Shown piece by piece: positions 32,826 through 43,814 of a stretch of 64,000 nucleotides of DNA. The notes beneath the pieces were generated by a model. That model was not told where the DNA came from. It searched no databases and worked only from the letters and a program-made list of their open reading frames with translations. This DNA comes from Lolium rigidum (taxonomy: Eukaryota; Streptophyta; Magnoliopsida; Poales; Poaceae). The position numbers were made by a program, and so were the translations under genes. The stretch covers positions 244,206,124 to 244,270,123 of the forward strand of contig NC_061514.1 in assembly GCF_022539505.1 (NCBI RefSeq). Direction: 5' to 3'. Position 1 is the stretch's first letter; each line of letters begins with the position of its first letter.

Positions 32826-34080
32826 TGATGATGGTAGAAGTCCCATGGATGCAAGAGTACATATCGTATATCCTAAGGAAAGAAATACCCGACGATCCAG
32901 TTGAAGCAAGGCGAGTGATTCGACGATCCAAAGCCTTCACGGTGGTCAAAGGGGAGTTATACAAGTGAAGTATTTCGGGCGTGCTGCAAAGGTGCGTTAC
33001 ACCCGAAGAAGGAAGAATAATCTTAAAGGACGTACACGAGGGAATATGTGGTCACCACGCGAGCGGTCGAGCTATTGCGGCCAAGGTTTTTCGGGCTGGA
33101 TTTTCTTGGTTGACAGCAATCGAGGATGCAAAAGAGATAGTACGAACCTGCGACGCGTGCCAAAGATTCGCCGCAAAACCACACTCCCCGGCGGCGAGCT
33201 GATGCCAATACCATTGTCTTGGCCCTTTGCCCAATGGGGACTCGATATGGTGGGCAAATTACACAAGGCTTCGCCGGGAGGATACGAGTACATGTTGGTT
33301 GCTTGTCGATAAATTCACCAAGTGGATAGAAGCAAAGCCGATAAATTCACCGGATGCGGCGTCGGCCATAAAATTCGTGAAGGGCATCGTTTTTCGGTTT
33401 GGAGTACCTCACGGCATCGTCACGGACAATGGCGGTAACTTTACGTCCAAGGAGTTCAAGGCATACTTGCGCGAAGTAGGCATCAAATTGCACTTCGCGT
33501 CGGTTGGGCACCCGCAAACCAACGGCCAAGTCGAGAAAGCCAATGGTATCATACGCAACGGTATTAAAAGCGCACTGCTAGGACCGCTTGAAAAGGCTCG
33601 GCATACTTGGCCAGAAGAATTGCCAAGTGTTTTGTGGAGTATTCGAACAACACCAAATACGGCGACACAAGAAACTCCGTTCTTTTTAGTCCACGGAGGC
33701 GAGCGGTACTACCGATCGAAATAGAGCATGACTCCCCAAGAGTCACGAGTATGACGAAGAAACTTCAAGAAGAGCTTTGGAGGACGATGTGGATGCACTC
33801 GACGAAGCTCGGGATGAAGTACTTTCACGAGTCACCAAGTACCGGCGGGACACGAAAAACTACCACGGTCGACGGTTGCGGCCAAGATCTTTCCGGGTCG
33901 GCGATTTGGTCTTACGGCTCAATCAGCAAAGTGCTTGAAAAGCTCGAGTCACCATGGCTGGGCCCTTACGTCGTCACGGAAGTAATCGAAGGAGGAGCGT
34001 ACGGGATCAAGGACAAGAAGACGGGGGTTCCCGAGAAAAACCCACGGAACGTGGCGCGGCTCGGGCGTTTCTACGCCTAG
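32826..34080 (+). pseudogene. pol: Element D integrase
   Basis: Zinc finger at 32981-33202: VHEGICGHHASGRAIAAKV and CDACQRFA. After a shift near 33290 the core reads LLVDKFTKWIEAKP, IVTDNGGNF (Asp codon 33425-33427), HPQTNGQVEKANG (Glu codon 33533-33535). The last two catalytic residues are 35 residues apart, the DD35E spacing. After a shift near 33700, the C-terminal domain ends PWLGPYVVTEVIEGGAYGI and NPRNVARLGRFYA before a stop at 34078-34080. At least two frameshifts. Confidence 0.88.
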
Positions 34081-34653
34081 AGCCGAAATATAGTCCTCCT
34101 TTGTAAAAATACAATGTACTTGAAACGCCCGCGAGTTTTCAGACGCACTCTTTTCCTTTTCAGGGCACCGAGTGGGGCTGGAAAGGTTTTTAATGAGGCG
34201 GGCTCGCGGTGCTGCAATAAATAAAGATAGTGGAGATACATATCTTTTTCGTCGACATGCTCGGGGGCTTACGCCTCGAAGTTACAACATATACACAACA
34301 TAGATGAATCTAGCGGCAAGAAATATTTCGCCTTGGTATCAAATACCTCGCCAAATAAAAAGAAAGTACAAAATAGCAATCAGCAAAAGAACAAAATACT
34401 CGGGGGCTTGTACCCGCAAATATAGTATACTCAATAAAAATTCGGGTGCCTTGGTTTACAACCTCGCATACACAATAAAGAGATTTACCACCGAAACACT
34501 CGGGGGCTTGAGGAAGAAAAATAGAAATATTTCCTAAACTTTACAATATAGTATATGTTTGCAACAATACAGGACGCCATTTTAGAGAAAAATCGACAGG
34601 TTAAAAGAAAAAGAAAGTCAATTCCGGCTCGGTATATTATCTATGGTCATCCG
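34081..34653 (+). other. Element D: non-coding, three polypurine-like motifs
   Basis: CTCGGGGGCTT occurs at about 34260, 34399 and 34499, spaced 100-140 bp apart. No ORF. It lies between the end of pol and the antisense coding block. Confidence 0.65.
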
Positions 34654-35609
34654 TCAAGTATTTGCAGTGCGAGTACTATGTTCAGCATAGCTGCCCCTTT
34701 CGAAGAATTCAGAGTCCATCCGAAGAAGTTCATCCATCATATCTTCTGCAACAGGGGTCACATGATCATCAATTTTGCTGACATCCCTCTTCCTTTTCGC
34801 CATCTTGGCTAAGCACTTGGTAACAATTTGGCTCATGTCAAACTTGGGATAGCAGATTTTGATCATCATCATAGCAAACCTGGCACCGGCAGATAGTTGA
34901 GCTCGCACAAAGTGATGGATACGAGGAGCATCTTGAAACTTCTCCAACAATCCAAGAATAGTGTCGGGTGCCTCGTTCGAGGAAACGGCGTCTTGTAAAC
35001 CGGGGTCAATGTCCTGGTGCGAGAAATCAAGGAACTCGCGAACACGACGGGCGCGGTCTTGAAACCTAACAATTTGTCGGGTTCGCTCGGGAGTGGCCCG
35101 AGAATAGAGAACCGTGGTCGAGAGAAAGGTTAACAAGGAGGCTCGTCCTGGTATTCACCCTTTCATCCTCGGCGGCGAGCGTCGATAAAGGAGCCTAGTT
35201 GGCGACAACATAAGAATCTCGAAAAAGGAAATAGCGAGAAAACGGGAATCTCGGTTTGCAAGAGCATACACGACATATACTGCATGGCTTCAATCATCAA
35301 ATCAAGCATAAAATTTTCTCGAGCAGTTGCTTTTTCAGCTTCCGAAATAGCAGCGTCCTTGGCAGCTATGGCTTCTTTAGCTTGTCGAAGGGCAATCTTC
35401 TCTCTTTCGGATGCTTTACGAGATTGCTCCATCATCGCAAGAGTCTGTTTTTTCATGGATTGAAGTTGTTGGCGAAGTTCTTGCAAATCTTGCGAGGAGT
35501 GCTTACTGAAAGAACCTTCGATAAGGTTATCATCGACAAGTGTTTTCTTCGAGTAGGAAGAAGCAGGAGAATTATCGGCGAGGATGAGGATTGGCGGAGT
35601 AGTTATCAA
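34654..35609 (-). pseudogene. Element D second antisense coding block, coiled coil plus globular end
   Basis: Two consecutive minus ORFs, 35609-35163 and about 35150-34654, in different frames. The first carries a long amphipathic coiled coil (QDLQELRQQLQSMKKQTLAM, ASEREKIALRQAKEAIAAKD). The second has FQDRARRVREFLDFSHQDID, DTILGLLEKFQDAPRIHHFV, MMIKICYPKFDMSQIVTK. The pattern is what I expect at the C-terminus of the antisense proteins of Tat elements. It may be further exons of the gene at 35804-38497 or a separate gene. Function unknown. Confidence 0.5.
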
Positions 35610-35803
35610 ATATCAACTGGAAAAGAAAATTTCGGTATCAATGATCACGCAAAATAGAATTCCATTGATCTTCGGGAAATTTACACAGATATTACAGAAG
35701 GGGTCTTCAAAAGGATTACTACGACAGTTGTCGCTAAAGCTACGGTGACGACACCATCAAAAGAAATAGTAAAAATAAAAACGAGAAAAGATAGGGCATT
35801 CAA

Positions 35804-38497
35804 CTAGACCTCCGGCTTCGACGAGCTAGGAGTAGAAGTTGGCTTGCATCCAAGATAGGCAAGGATCTTCTTGGAGTTGGGCTTTGAAGCCACGATCGGT
35901 GATTGCCACTTCGTGGTCTCCATCTCTTGCGTGTCGCCAACTTTGGTCCGGTCGATAGTTTGCTGGCTATCGGCAACTTGAGCAATAGTGCTTTCCACTG
36001 CGACCTTCATATTATCTTGGCGAAGCTTTAATCCAAGATCTTCTTCGGGATTGAAGCACTTGGCAATAGCAAGAAAGGTTGCGGGTTCCTTTTTCTTCGG
36101 GAAGAAGTAAGGGTAGAGCCGCGACAATCCTTCCTTGGCCTGATCAATACCGTTGCGTGCTTCTGTTCCGTGAAACTCAAGGAAAGCAAGCGCATCAAGA
36201 AGAGGATCATTGTCAGGATCTTCAAGTTCATATTCTCGGGATGTTTTCCTTGTCGAGGCAAAAAATTCTATTGGTCCGCAAACAAGTAAAGAAAAGCAAG
36301 CCCAAGGAATGCAAAATATATTGGGTACTTACTGACAAAGCGACGGTTTTGTGAATCCAAGCGCTTGAGAATCGCCTCTTCACGAGCAGCTTGTGCGGTT
36401 TTATGCTCGCTCAAAGCAGTCTCGGCGTCATGAAGCCTCTTACGAAGTTCTTCGACACCGGCGGCTTACGCTTTGGCCTTGTCGGCCTACGCCCTAGCTT
36501 TACTAGCATCCGATTCGGCCTTCTTACGAGCCTCCTCACTTTGCTCTAATTTTTGAGCAAGTGTGTCGGCACGTTTGTTGGCCTCCGCCAGTTTTTCTGC
36601 CAAGATAGTCAAATTCAGTCAAAATCACGACAAGAACGGAGTGAGAAGGGAAGGTTAAAGAGAAGTAAAAGGACATTACCTTCACCTTTGCTAGCATACT
36701 CGCGGTACCCAACGAATTGGGCACCGAAGCGGATGAACTCCTTAATCAAAGGCTGTTAAAGAAAAATAGAGAAAGAAAGCGTCGGTAGGGAACAAAAGTG
36801 CGATAGCACAAAATAAAAAGAAGCAAACAGTGAAAACATCGACGACATCGAGAAAGCATTCAAGGACTTACATCATCCAGAAGAGGAGTCGAGGAGCTAC
36901 CCAATTGTAGGGTAGGCTCTGTGATTGACTCAACCCTCGCCCTTTTTGGTGAAGGGACAAGGGGGCTTGCAGGAGGAGTAGGTGCGTTGGTGTTTTGTTG
37001 AGGAGGCGAAGATTCTTCTCCTTCAATTTGCACTTCAGAAAAAACTAGAGTATGCGATGTACTCGTTCGAGCAGTCGCATCAATAGCTGGCATTTCTTCC
37101 TCGTCACCACTACAATTAAATTGCGGCGGTATAAGAAGCAAGATAGACAAAAACTTTCAAGAATAAAAACAGCGAGAGCCAAGGAGTAACTTACGAACTG
37201 ACGAGAGCGTCAAGGTATGGATCGAAAGCTGCCTTCCGACGAGAAGGAGCAGCTTCTTCGGCTTTGGAGGTGCCGGAATCTTCGACGTCTGTCCTCTTCC
37301 TTTTGTTCTTTGGAGAAACAGCGGGAGGAGGAGACTGTGCCGATGCGGTAGCCTCAGAGGCAGCCTCCTTTTCAGAGGATCCCACAGATTTTCGAGAACC
37401 TGCGGGTTCATTCTCAAAGGAAGGAGCATCTTGGTTGTCATCAGTGACAACGGCTCGTTCTTCGACTTCTCCACCTTCAGGAAGGGGAGGAAGAGAGACA
37501 AGGTCTGGATGGTTCTATAAAAAAATAAACAAAGGGAGATGTCAATAAAAGAGTTATGGAAAGGATGTCAAACAAAAATGAGCAAGTCGACAAAGGTTAC
37601 CTTGGGAAGCGCATTGGTGGCGCTATATGGTTTTACGCGACAAGAAGAAGGGACAAGATCTTTCTTGCTGAGGGAAGAGATTTTCCGGACAAGTTTTTCT
37701 AAATGTTTGACCGATAAATCCACCGACAACCGATCCACATCATTGTCGCCAGCATACTTCCAGAGGGGATTTTTGCGAGCCTGCAGAGGCTGCACTCTGA
37801 TTCTAAGGAAATATGCCGTGATCTGGATACCCGACAGCTCTTGGCCGCGGGTGTTTTGCAGCTCGCGGATGCGGGTCATCAATGCCTCCGTCGCCGTTTT
37901 TTCTTCGTTGGTAGCCTCTGCATCCCAGGAGCGGCGGCGGTAGGTTTTCTCGGCACCATCAAAAGGAGGGATGTTGTCTTCAGCACACCCATGGTTCTCC
38001 TCATGAATGTACAGCCATTTTTTGCGCCACCCTTGAACTGAGTCAGGGAATTTGACGTCGAAGTACTCGACATCAGGGCGAACGCGAGATAACAACGCCG
38101 CCTATGTTATAGGTGACATTGGGAGAGCCATTGCGGCGACGAGAAAAGATACGCTTCCACAACACCCGGTTAGGGCTGGACGCCGAGGAAGGACTCGCAA
38201 AGGGTGATGAAGATGGAAATGTGGAGGATAGAGTTGGGTGTGAGGTGATGAAGTTGCGGTCCATAAACAAAGAGCAACCCCCGAAGAAAAGGGTGAATGG
38301 GGGCGAGAAAGACCGCGGATGAGATGATCGACAAAACTAACCCGATACTCCATTGGAGGGGTTGGGTAGCTCTCTTCGGCGGGGAAGCACAGCGCCTTGG
38401 GCTTCTTGCTGATCCCCAGTTTCTTCAGGAGGTTGATGTCTTGGGCAGAGATTTTGGATCTCTCCCACTCAGCGCTCCCCAGATCTGCGGAAGCCAT
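35804..38497 (-). pseudogene. Element D antisense gene with introns, Transposase_28-like (putative gypsy type transposon) domain
   Basis: On minus, the ATG at 38497 opens MASADLGSAEWERSKISAQD; a conserved block PALCFP-type KALCFPAEESYPTPP, VDHLIRGLSRP, and then in a shifted frame HHLTPNSILHISIFITLCES, a pattern I associate with Pfam Transposase_28 in grass Tat elements. Exon-like pieces end at good donors: AAG|GTAACC (37601/37600), TTC|GTAAGT (37195/37194), GAT|GTAAGT (36872/36871), TCA|GTAAGT (36333/36332). Middle exons carry a basic KNKRKR patch, then a coiled coil (LAEANKRADTLAQKLEQSEE), and the last exon ends at about 35804. Frameshifts near 38170-38270 break the first exon. Role unknown. 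Confidence 0.62.
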
Positions 38498-38548
38498 CGT
38501 TGATTCCGGCGTGCTGTGCCTGGTCAGTCTGCGCGGTGGCATCAACAA

Positions 38549-38994
38549 TGGCGCATGAGTGCAGCTTGAGAGAAGTTGAGCTCAGGGAACTGTGGGGCGC
38601 AAGAGGACATTTTTGCAAAAGGAGAGGAGGGGAGCGGCGCGAGCGAAAGTGCTGGAGGAAGAAGAAGGGGACCTTAAATAGAGGTGCGGCGAAGCAGCGT
38701 ACCGTTGGATGGAAAAAGTGTGCGGCAGATGATGTACACGTGGAACAGGGGTAAAAAAATTAATTTCACCCTGGGGGAGTTACAGTACGTGCGCCAGGAA
38801 AAGCGGAGGACGTGTGTCCCCCACTTGCACGATGTGTCAATACGATGCGTAATTTGGGCCCGCAAGGCGGCGAGAGAGAACTTCTCGCGATTTCCAAGAA
38901 GCTGCGATCGTGGCTATCATCGGCAATGACATCACTTTAGCAAAAGAGAAACTCGACTTAACAACTTCATAAAAAAGGCGACAGCAAAAAATAT
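38549..38994 (-). other. Upstream region of the antisense gene
   Basis: On minus this precedes the antisense ATG; TTTAAGG near 38675 (plus CCTTAAATAG) could be a TATA-like box on minus (CTATTTAAGG). If real, the antisense gene has its own promoter. No ORF accepted here. Confidence 0.35.
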
Positions 38995-39320
38995 TGGAGA
39001 GCCTTTGATCAAATACAAGTTTTTGATCAAATGCTCGGGGGCTACTTTGGAAAAATGAAAAATTCGAGAATGACAAAATATAAATGGTGTGAAGCCTATG
39101 ATCAAATACAAATATTTGCTCATAGCCTCGGGGGCTACTCCCATCGGGAGCGCTGTTCGCGCACCCGAGAGATTTGAAAATTTCGGGAGAGAAAGAAAAT
39201 ATAGCGGCATAAGGCGTGGAGCCTACACCCAAGTACAAGTCCTTGGCTGTAGCCTCGGGGGCTACTCCCATCGGGAACGCTGTTCGCGTGCCCGATGAAA
39301 TTATAAAAAAGAAAGATAGA
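38995..39320 (+). repeat. Three tandem units of about 125 bp with polypurine-like motifs, element D
   Basis: Units contain a TCAAATACAAGT-type stretch and then GCTCGGGGGCTACT or CCTCGGGGGCTACTCC (39033, 39127, 39253). Units two and three share CCCATCGGGARCGCTGTTCG. The real polypurine tract, TCTCGGGGGCTAC, is at 39903-39915. Confidence 0.8.
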
Positions 39321-39902
39321 AGAACAAGAGAGTATATTTCGAGTTATAAGTAACTCTACATATACTCCCATCGGGAGAGAAATATAAGTCATCCGTTGAC
39401 TCAATAAAATGTGCCATTCCAACAGCCGAATAAGCACTCGACAATATATTCTCAGAACGCCAAAGTTGCGAACAATTTATGAATGCCGCAAAACTTTGCG
39501 AAGGTAAGACCCCAGATCCGTTCTGAGTGGCGTGGCACCGTCTCTGACTTCGGTTTGATACTTTTATCCGTATCAACAGATACGAAGAAAAATCCTAACG
39601 GACGCGTTAGGTACCCGATAAATATGACTGGGACTCGACAGAATGGTAAGACCTTAAGCGGCACCTGTCGAAGTTTACACCGGTATCCCGAGATCATGTC
39701 CAGGGACGTGATCTTGAAGTAGGTTTTTGCGGATTGCCACTAGAGCGAGTTAACTAGTACACGATCCGTCAGATGAACTAGCCCCAACTACCATTATCCC
39801 TGTACAATATAGAAATTCATATGAAGAAATATAAAGAAGTTTAAAGTTGTCGAGTAAATATAAACAGTGGAGATTTTCCCTGACTCTACGATTCAAGCAA
39901 AA
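39321..39902 (+). other. Element D 3' non-coding region
   Basis: No coding signal. It contains a further CTCCCATCGGGAG palindrome near 39364 that echoes the tandem units. Confidence 0.5.
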
Positions 39903-39915
39903 TCTCGGGGGCTAC
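39903..39915 (+). promoter_or_regulatory. Polypurine tract of element D
   Basis: TCTCGGGGGCTAC lies directly before the 3' LTR and has the same core as the upstream copies. Confidence 0.85.
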
Positions 39916-40301
39916 TGACATAGGCATCCCCAATGGGCCTGCCGAAGATAGTACCCGGGGTTTACTGAAGGCCCACGACTCGAAGAATAAGAAAGATAGG
40001 AAGCCCAAGTTGGTATTAAGGAAAGTTAGAGTTGTATTAGGAGATGATGTTTGTAATCTTGCGGGATGAGTTGGAAACCCTCCCGGACTCTGTAACTTGT
40101 ACAATACGAATCCCTCGGTTCCACCTCCTATATAAGGGGGAGTCGAGGGACAAAGAAAGCATCGAATCATTGTCTCTCAAACCCTAGTTTTCATAATCGT
40201 CGAGTACTTTTCGGCTGAAACCTTCGAGATCTACTTGCCCTCTACTTCCAACTAAACCCTAGTCTACAACCCGTAGGCATTGACAAGTTAATCCCTTGTC
40301 A
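39916..40301 (+). repeat. 3' LTR of element D
   Basis: 386 bp, same ends and TATA box (40129-40136) as the 5' LTR, followed by the TSD CTATT. Confidence 0.93.
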
Positions 40302-40306
40302 CTATT

Positions 40307-42020
40307 CGCATGTGCAAATCTGGCTTGCACCAGTTGTATGCACACGTAGAATCTATACCTTAGTATTCGAAACGACGAGTCTTAGCAACGGTGCATACTA
40401 AGGACGATCACTTCATGGATATGCGAATATCGTTAGTGCCCCAATAGTTGGAGGATTGGGACGCCGGGCATCTTCAACCTTCGTACATTCCCATAAAACT
40501 TATGAGTTTATGTAGTCTTAATAGATTATATTCTATCATCTTGCAATAAGGTCTTAGATATCACATATATCTCATACCTTGATTATTTCTGAAAACTAAA
40601 TTTTCAGCTCCTTACTTTTCAAACAGATTTGAAGTTCAAGTTTCACGGAGACAAGATAACTTTAGGTACTAATTGAAACCATAGCTCTTTGAATCAACAA
40701 TGTGAGGTTTACTAAAAGTTTGCAATAGGACTTAATCATTTCTTGATTCTTTAACAATACGGTACCAGTCCGTAAAGTTACTTGTCAGATTTAACAGTAT
40801 TTCAATCTCAATTACAAGACTAACGCATGGTAGAAAACGGATGCCAATTCTACAAATTTAATTCAAAATACTATTCAGACTATGTTTATGATAATTAGTT
40901 CATGTTTTAATCTAATTACTAAAGAACTCCCACTTAATACAACATCCCTCATAGTTGTTAAGTGGTACACGATCCATATCCACTACACCAAAACCGATCA
41001 TCACGTGAGATGATGTAGCTTCAATGGTGAACATCAACATGTTGATCATATCATCCATATGACTCGTGTTCAACCTTTCGGTTTCCGTTGTCTCGAGGCC
41101 ATGTCTGTACATGCTAGGCTCGTCAAGCAAACCCAAGTATTCCGCGTGTGCAACATGGCTTACACCCATTGTATGTGAACGTTGAGTCTATCACATCCGA
41201 TCATCACGAGATGCTTCGAAACGACGAACTATATCAACGGTGCATACGAGGGGAGAACACTTTATTATCTTGATATTAATGTGAGGGATCATCTTATAAT
41301 GCTACCGTCGCGTTCTAAGCAAAATAAGATGCATAAAGGATTAACATCACATGCAATTCATATGTGATATGATATGGCCCTTTAGTCTTTGCGCCTTCGA
41401 TCTTCATCTCCAAAGCACGGACATGATCTCCATCATCAACGGGCATGATCTCCATCATCGTCGGTGTAGCATCAAGGTCCATGGCACCGTCTTCATGGTT
41501 GTTCACCTCATGTAGCAACTATTACAACTACTTTGAAATACTACTTAACATGAAATTAAAAGACAACCATAAGGCTCCTGCCGGTTGCCACAATACAATA
41601 ATGATCATCTCATACATATTCATCATCACATCATGGCCATATCACATCACCAAACCCTGCAAAAACAAGTTAGACGCCTCTAATTTGGTTTGCATATTTT
41701 ACGTGGTTTAGGGTTTTCGAGTAGGATCTAATCTACCTACGAACATGAACCACAACGGTGATACTAGTGTTGTCAATAGAAAGAGTAAATTGGATCTTCA
41801 CTATAGTGGGAGAGACAGACACCCGCAAAGCCACTTATGCAATATAAGTTGCATGTCGAGCGTGGAGCAAATCCCATGAACGCGGTCATGTAAAGTTAGC
41901 CCGAGCCGCTTCATCCCACTATGCCACAAAGATGCAAAGTACACGAACTAAAGACAACAAAGCAGCAACGCCCACAAAACAATTGTGTTCTACTCGTGCA
42001 ACCAATCTATGCATAGACAC
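40307..42020 (-). other. Element C 5' non-coding interior
   Basis: Between the Copia primer site and the D insertion there is no convincing gag. Short minus ORFs (41315-41518, 40912-41169) lack recognisable motifs. The sequence contains a duplicated module: 41094-41290 is similar to 27172-27219 continued at 40307-40440 (CATGTCTGTACATGCTAGG, then GAAACGACGA and CAACGGTGCATAC). I recall closely similar sequence in Angela-type elements. The missing gag makes C non-autonomous. Confidence 0.65.
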
Positions 42021-42033
42021 GGCTCTGATACCA
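42021..42033 (-). promoter_or_regulatory. Primer binding site of element C (initiator Met type)
   Basis: On minus TGGTATCAGAGCC, the standard Copia site complementary to the 3' end of initiator tRNA-Met, one base after the LTR. Confidence 0.92.
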
Positions 42034-42034
42034 C

Positions 42035-43809
42035 TGATGGGATTCGTAGCATAGAAAACAAAAAATTTCCTACCGCAAGAACGAAAACCAAGCCAAGATG
42101 CAATCTAGAAGATGGTAGCAACGAGGGGATCACGAGACTAACCCTTGAAGATTTCCAAAGCCTACGAGATTAGATCTCGTTGTTGCACAAGATGATCACT
42201 TGCCGCTTTCAAAAGCGCGTAGAAGATCTTGACGGTGCCACATTCGGGCAGCACCTCCGTACTCGGTCACACGTTCGGTGTTGATGACGACGTCCATCTC
42301 CCCGTTCCAGCAGGCAGCGGAAGTAGTAGATCCTCCTCGGAATCCCGGCAGCACGACGGCGTGGTGGCGGTGGTGGTGGATAACTCCGGCAGGGCTTCGC
42401 CTATGCGCTGCGGGAGTATTATGTGGAGGACGAGAGGCTAGGGTTTGGGGAGAGGGGTGGCTAGGGCGCCGGCCATGGGCAGCCCTAGGTGGTGCGGCCA
42501 AGAGTGGCTGCCTCCCTCCCTCTTCTCCTCATTATATAGGTGGAAATCCCCAAGAGTTGTAGTCCAAGTCTTCGAATAAGACCCCAACAACAAAACCTCC
42601 CATAGGTGGGAAACCTACTCAAGGAGGAGTCCTACCCAAGGTGGGACTCCCACCTTTCCTTTAGGTGGGGTGGCCGGCCACCTATGGTGGAGTCCACATG
42701 GGACTCCACCCTTTAGGGTTTGGCTGGTCATGCAAGGTGGAGTCCCTCCGGGACTCCACTTTCCATGGTGATTTCTTCCGGACTTTTCTAGAACTTTCTA
42801 GAACCTGCCATAAATGCACCGGATCATTTCCAAACTTGGAATATGACTTCCTATATATGAATCTTATTCTCCGGACCATTCCGGGCCTCCTCGTGATGTC
42901 CTGGATCCCATCCGAGAATCCGAACAAAACTTCGAACTCCATTCCTTATTCCATATCTACTTAAACGACATCAAACTTTAAGTGTGTCACCCTACGGTTC
43001 GCGAACTATGTAGACATGGTTGAGACCTCTCTCCAACCAATAACCAATAGCGGGATCTGGAGATCCATAATGGCTCCCACATATTCAACGATGACTTAGT
43101 GATCGAATGAACCATTCACATACGATACCAATTCCCTTTGTCACGCGATATTTTACTTGTCCGAGGTTTGATCATCGGTATCTCTATACCTTGTTCAACC
43201 TCGTCTCTGACAAGTACTCTTTACTCGTACCGTGGTATGTGGTCTCTTATGAACCATTCATATGCTTGCAAGCTAATTAGACGGCATTCCACCGAGAGGG
43301 CCCAGAGTATATCTATCCGTCATCGGGATGGACAAATCCCACGGTTCATCCATATGCCTCAACTCATACTTTCCGGATACTTAATCCCACCTTTATAACC
43401 ACCCATTTACGCAGTGGCGTTTGATGTAATCAAAGTACCTTTCCGGTATAAGTGATTTACATGATCTCACGGTCGAAGGACTAGGTAACTATGTATCGAA
43501 AGCTTATAGCAAATAACTTAATGACGTGATCTTATGCTACGCTTAATTGGTTGTGTCCATTACATCATTCATTAATGACATAACCTTGTTATTAATAACA
43601 TCCAATGTTCATGATCACGAAACCATGACCATCTATTAATCAACAAGCTAGTTATACAAGAGGCTTACTAGGGACTCCTTGTTGTTTACATAACACACAT
43701 GTATCAATGTTTCGGTTAATACAATTTATAGCATGGTATGTGAACATTATCATAAACACAAAAATATATAATAACCATTTATTATTGCCTCTTGGGCATA
43801 TCTCCAACA
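42035..43809 (-). repeat. 5' LTR of element C
   Basis: 1775 bp, close to the length known for BARE-1. On minus it starts TGTTGGAGATATGCCCAAG and has TATATAAT (plus 42531-42538). It is uninterrupted and so documents the empty site for element E (about 42622-42627, ACTCAAGG). Confidence 0.93.
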
Positions 43810-43814
43810 ATAAG

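Larger units (their letters stand above)
27220..40301 (+). mobile_element. Element D: Tat-lineage Gypsy retrotransposon in C's interior
   Basis: TSD CTATT at 27215-27219 and 40302-40306. Short LTRs of 385-386 bp (27220-27604, 39916-40301) start TGACATAGGC and end CCCTTGTCA; roughly eight differences are visible. Order on plus: primer site, gag, protease, RT, RNase H, a second RNase H, integrase; then on minus a multi-exon antisense gene; then tandem repeats and a polypurine tract. The second RNase H plus antisense gene is characteristic of the Tat/Retand group. All plus-strand coding regions have frameshifts. Confidence 0.92.
18918..43809 (-). mobile_element. Element C: BARE-1/Angela-like Copia retrotransposon inserted in B's RT
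   Basis: TSD ATAAG at 18913-18917 and 43810-43814. On minus the element starts TGTTGGAGATATGCCCAAG, the known start of the BARE-1/Angela LTR. Right LTR (5') 42035-43809; left LTR (3') 18918-23922, the latter interrupted by E. Primer site GGCTCTGATACCA (42021-42033) is the reverse complement of the initiator-Met site used by Copia elements. Polypurine tract at 23923-23935. The interior of about 5 kb without D contains decayed pol and non-coding sequence. Not autonomous. Confidence 0.93.

Noticed and set aside
42196..42501. Minus ORF of 100 codons in C's LTR, repeated at 19079-19477
   Set aside because: Located in the LTR leader downstream of the TATA box; low-complexity His/Pro/Gly-rich translation and different lengths in the two copies.
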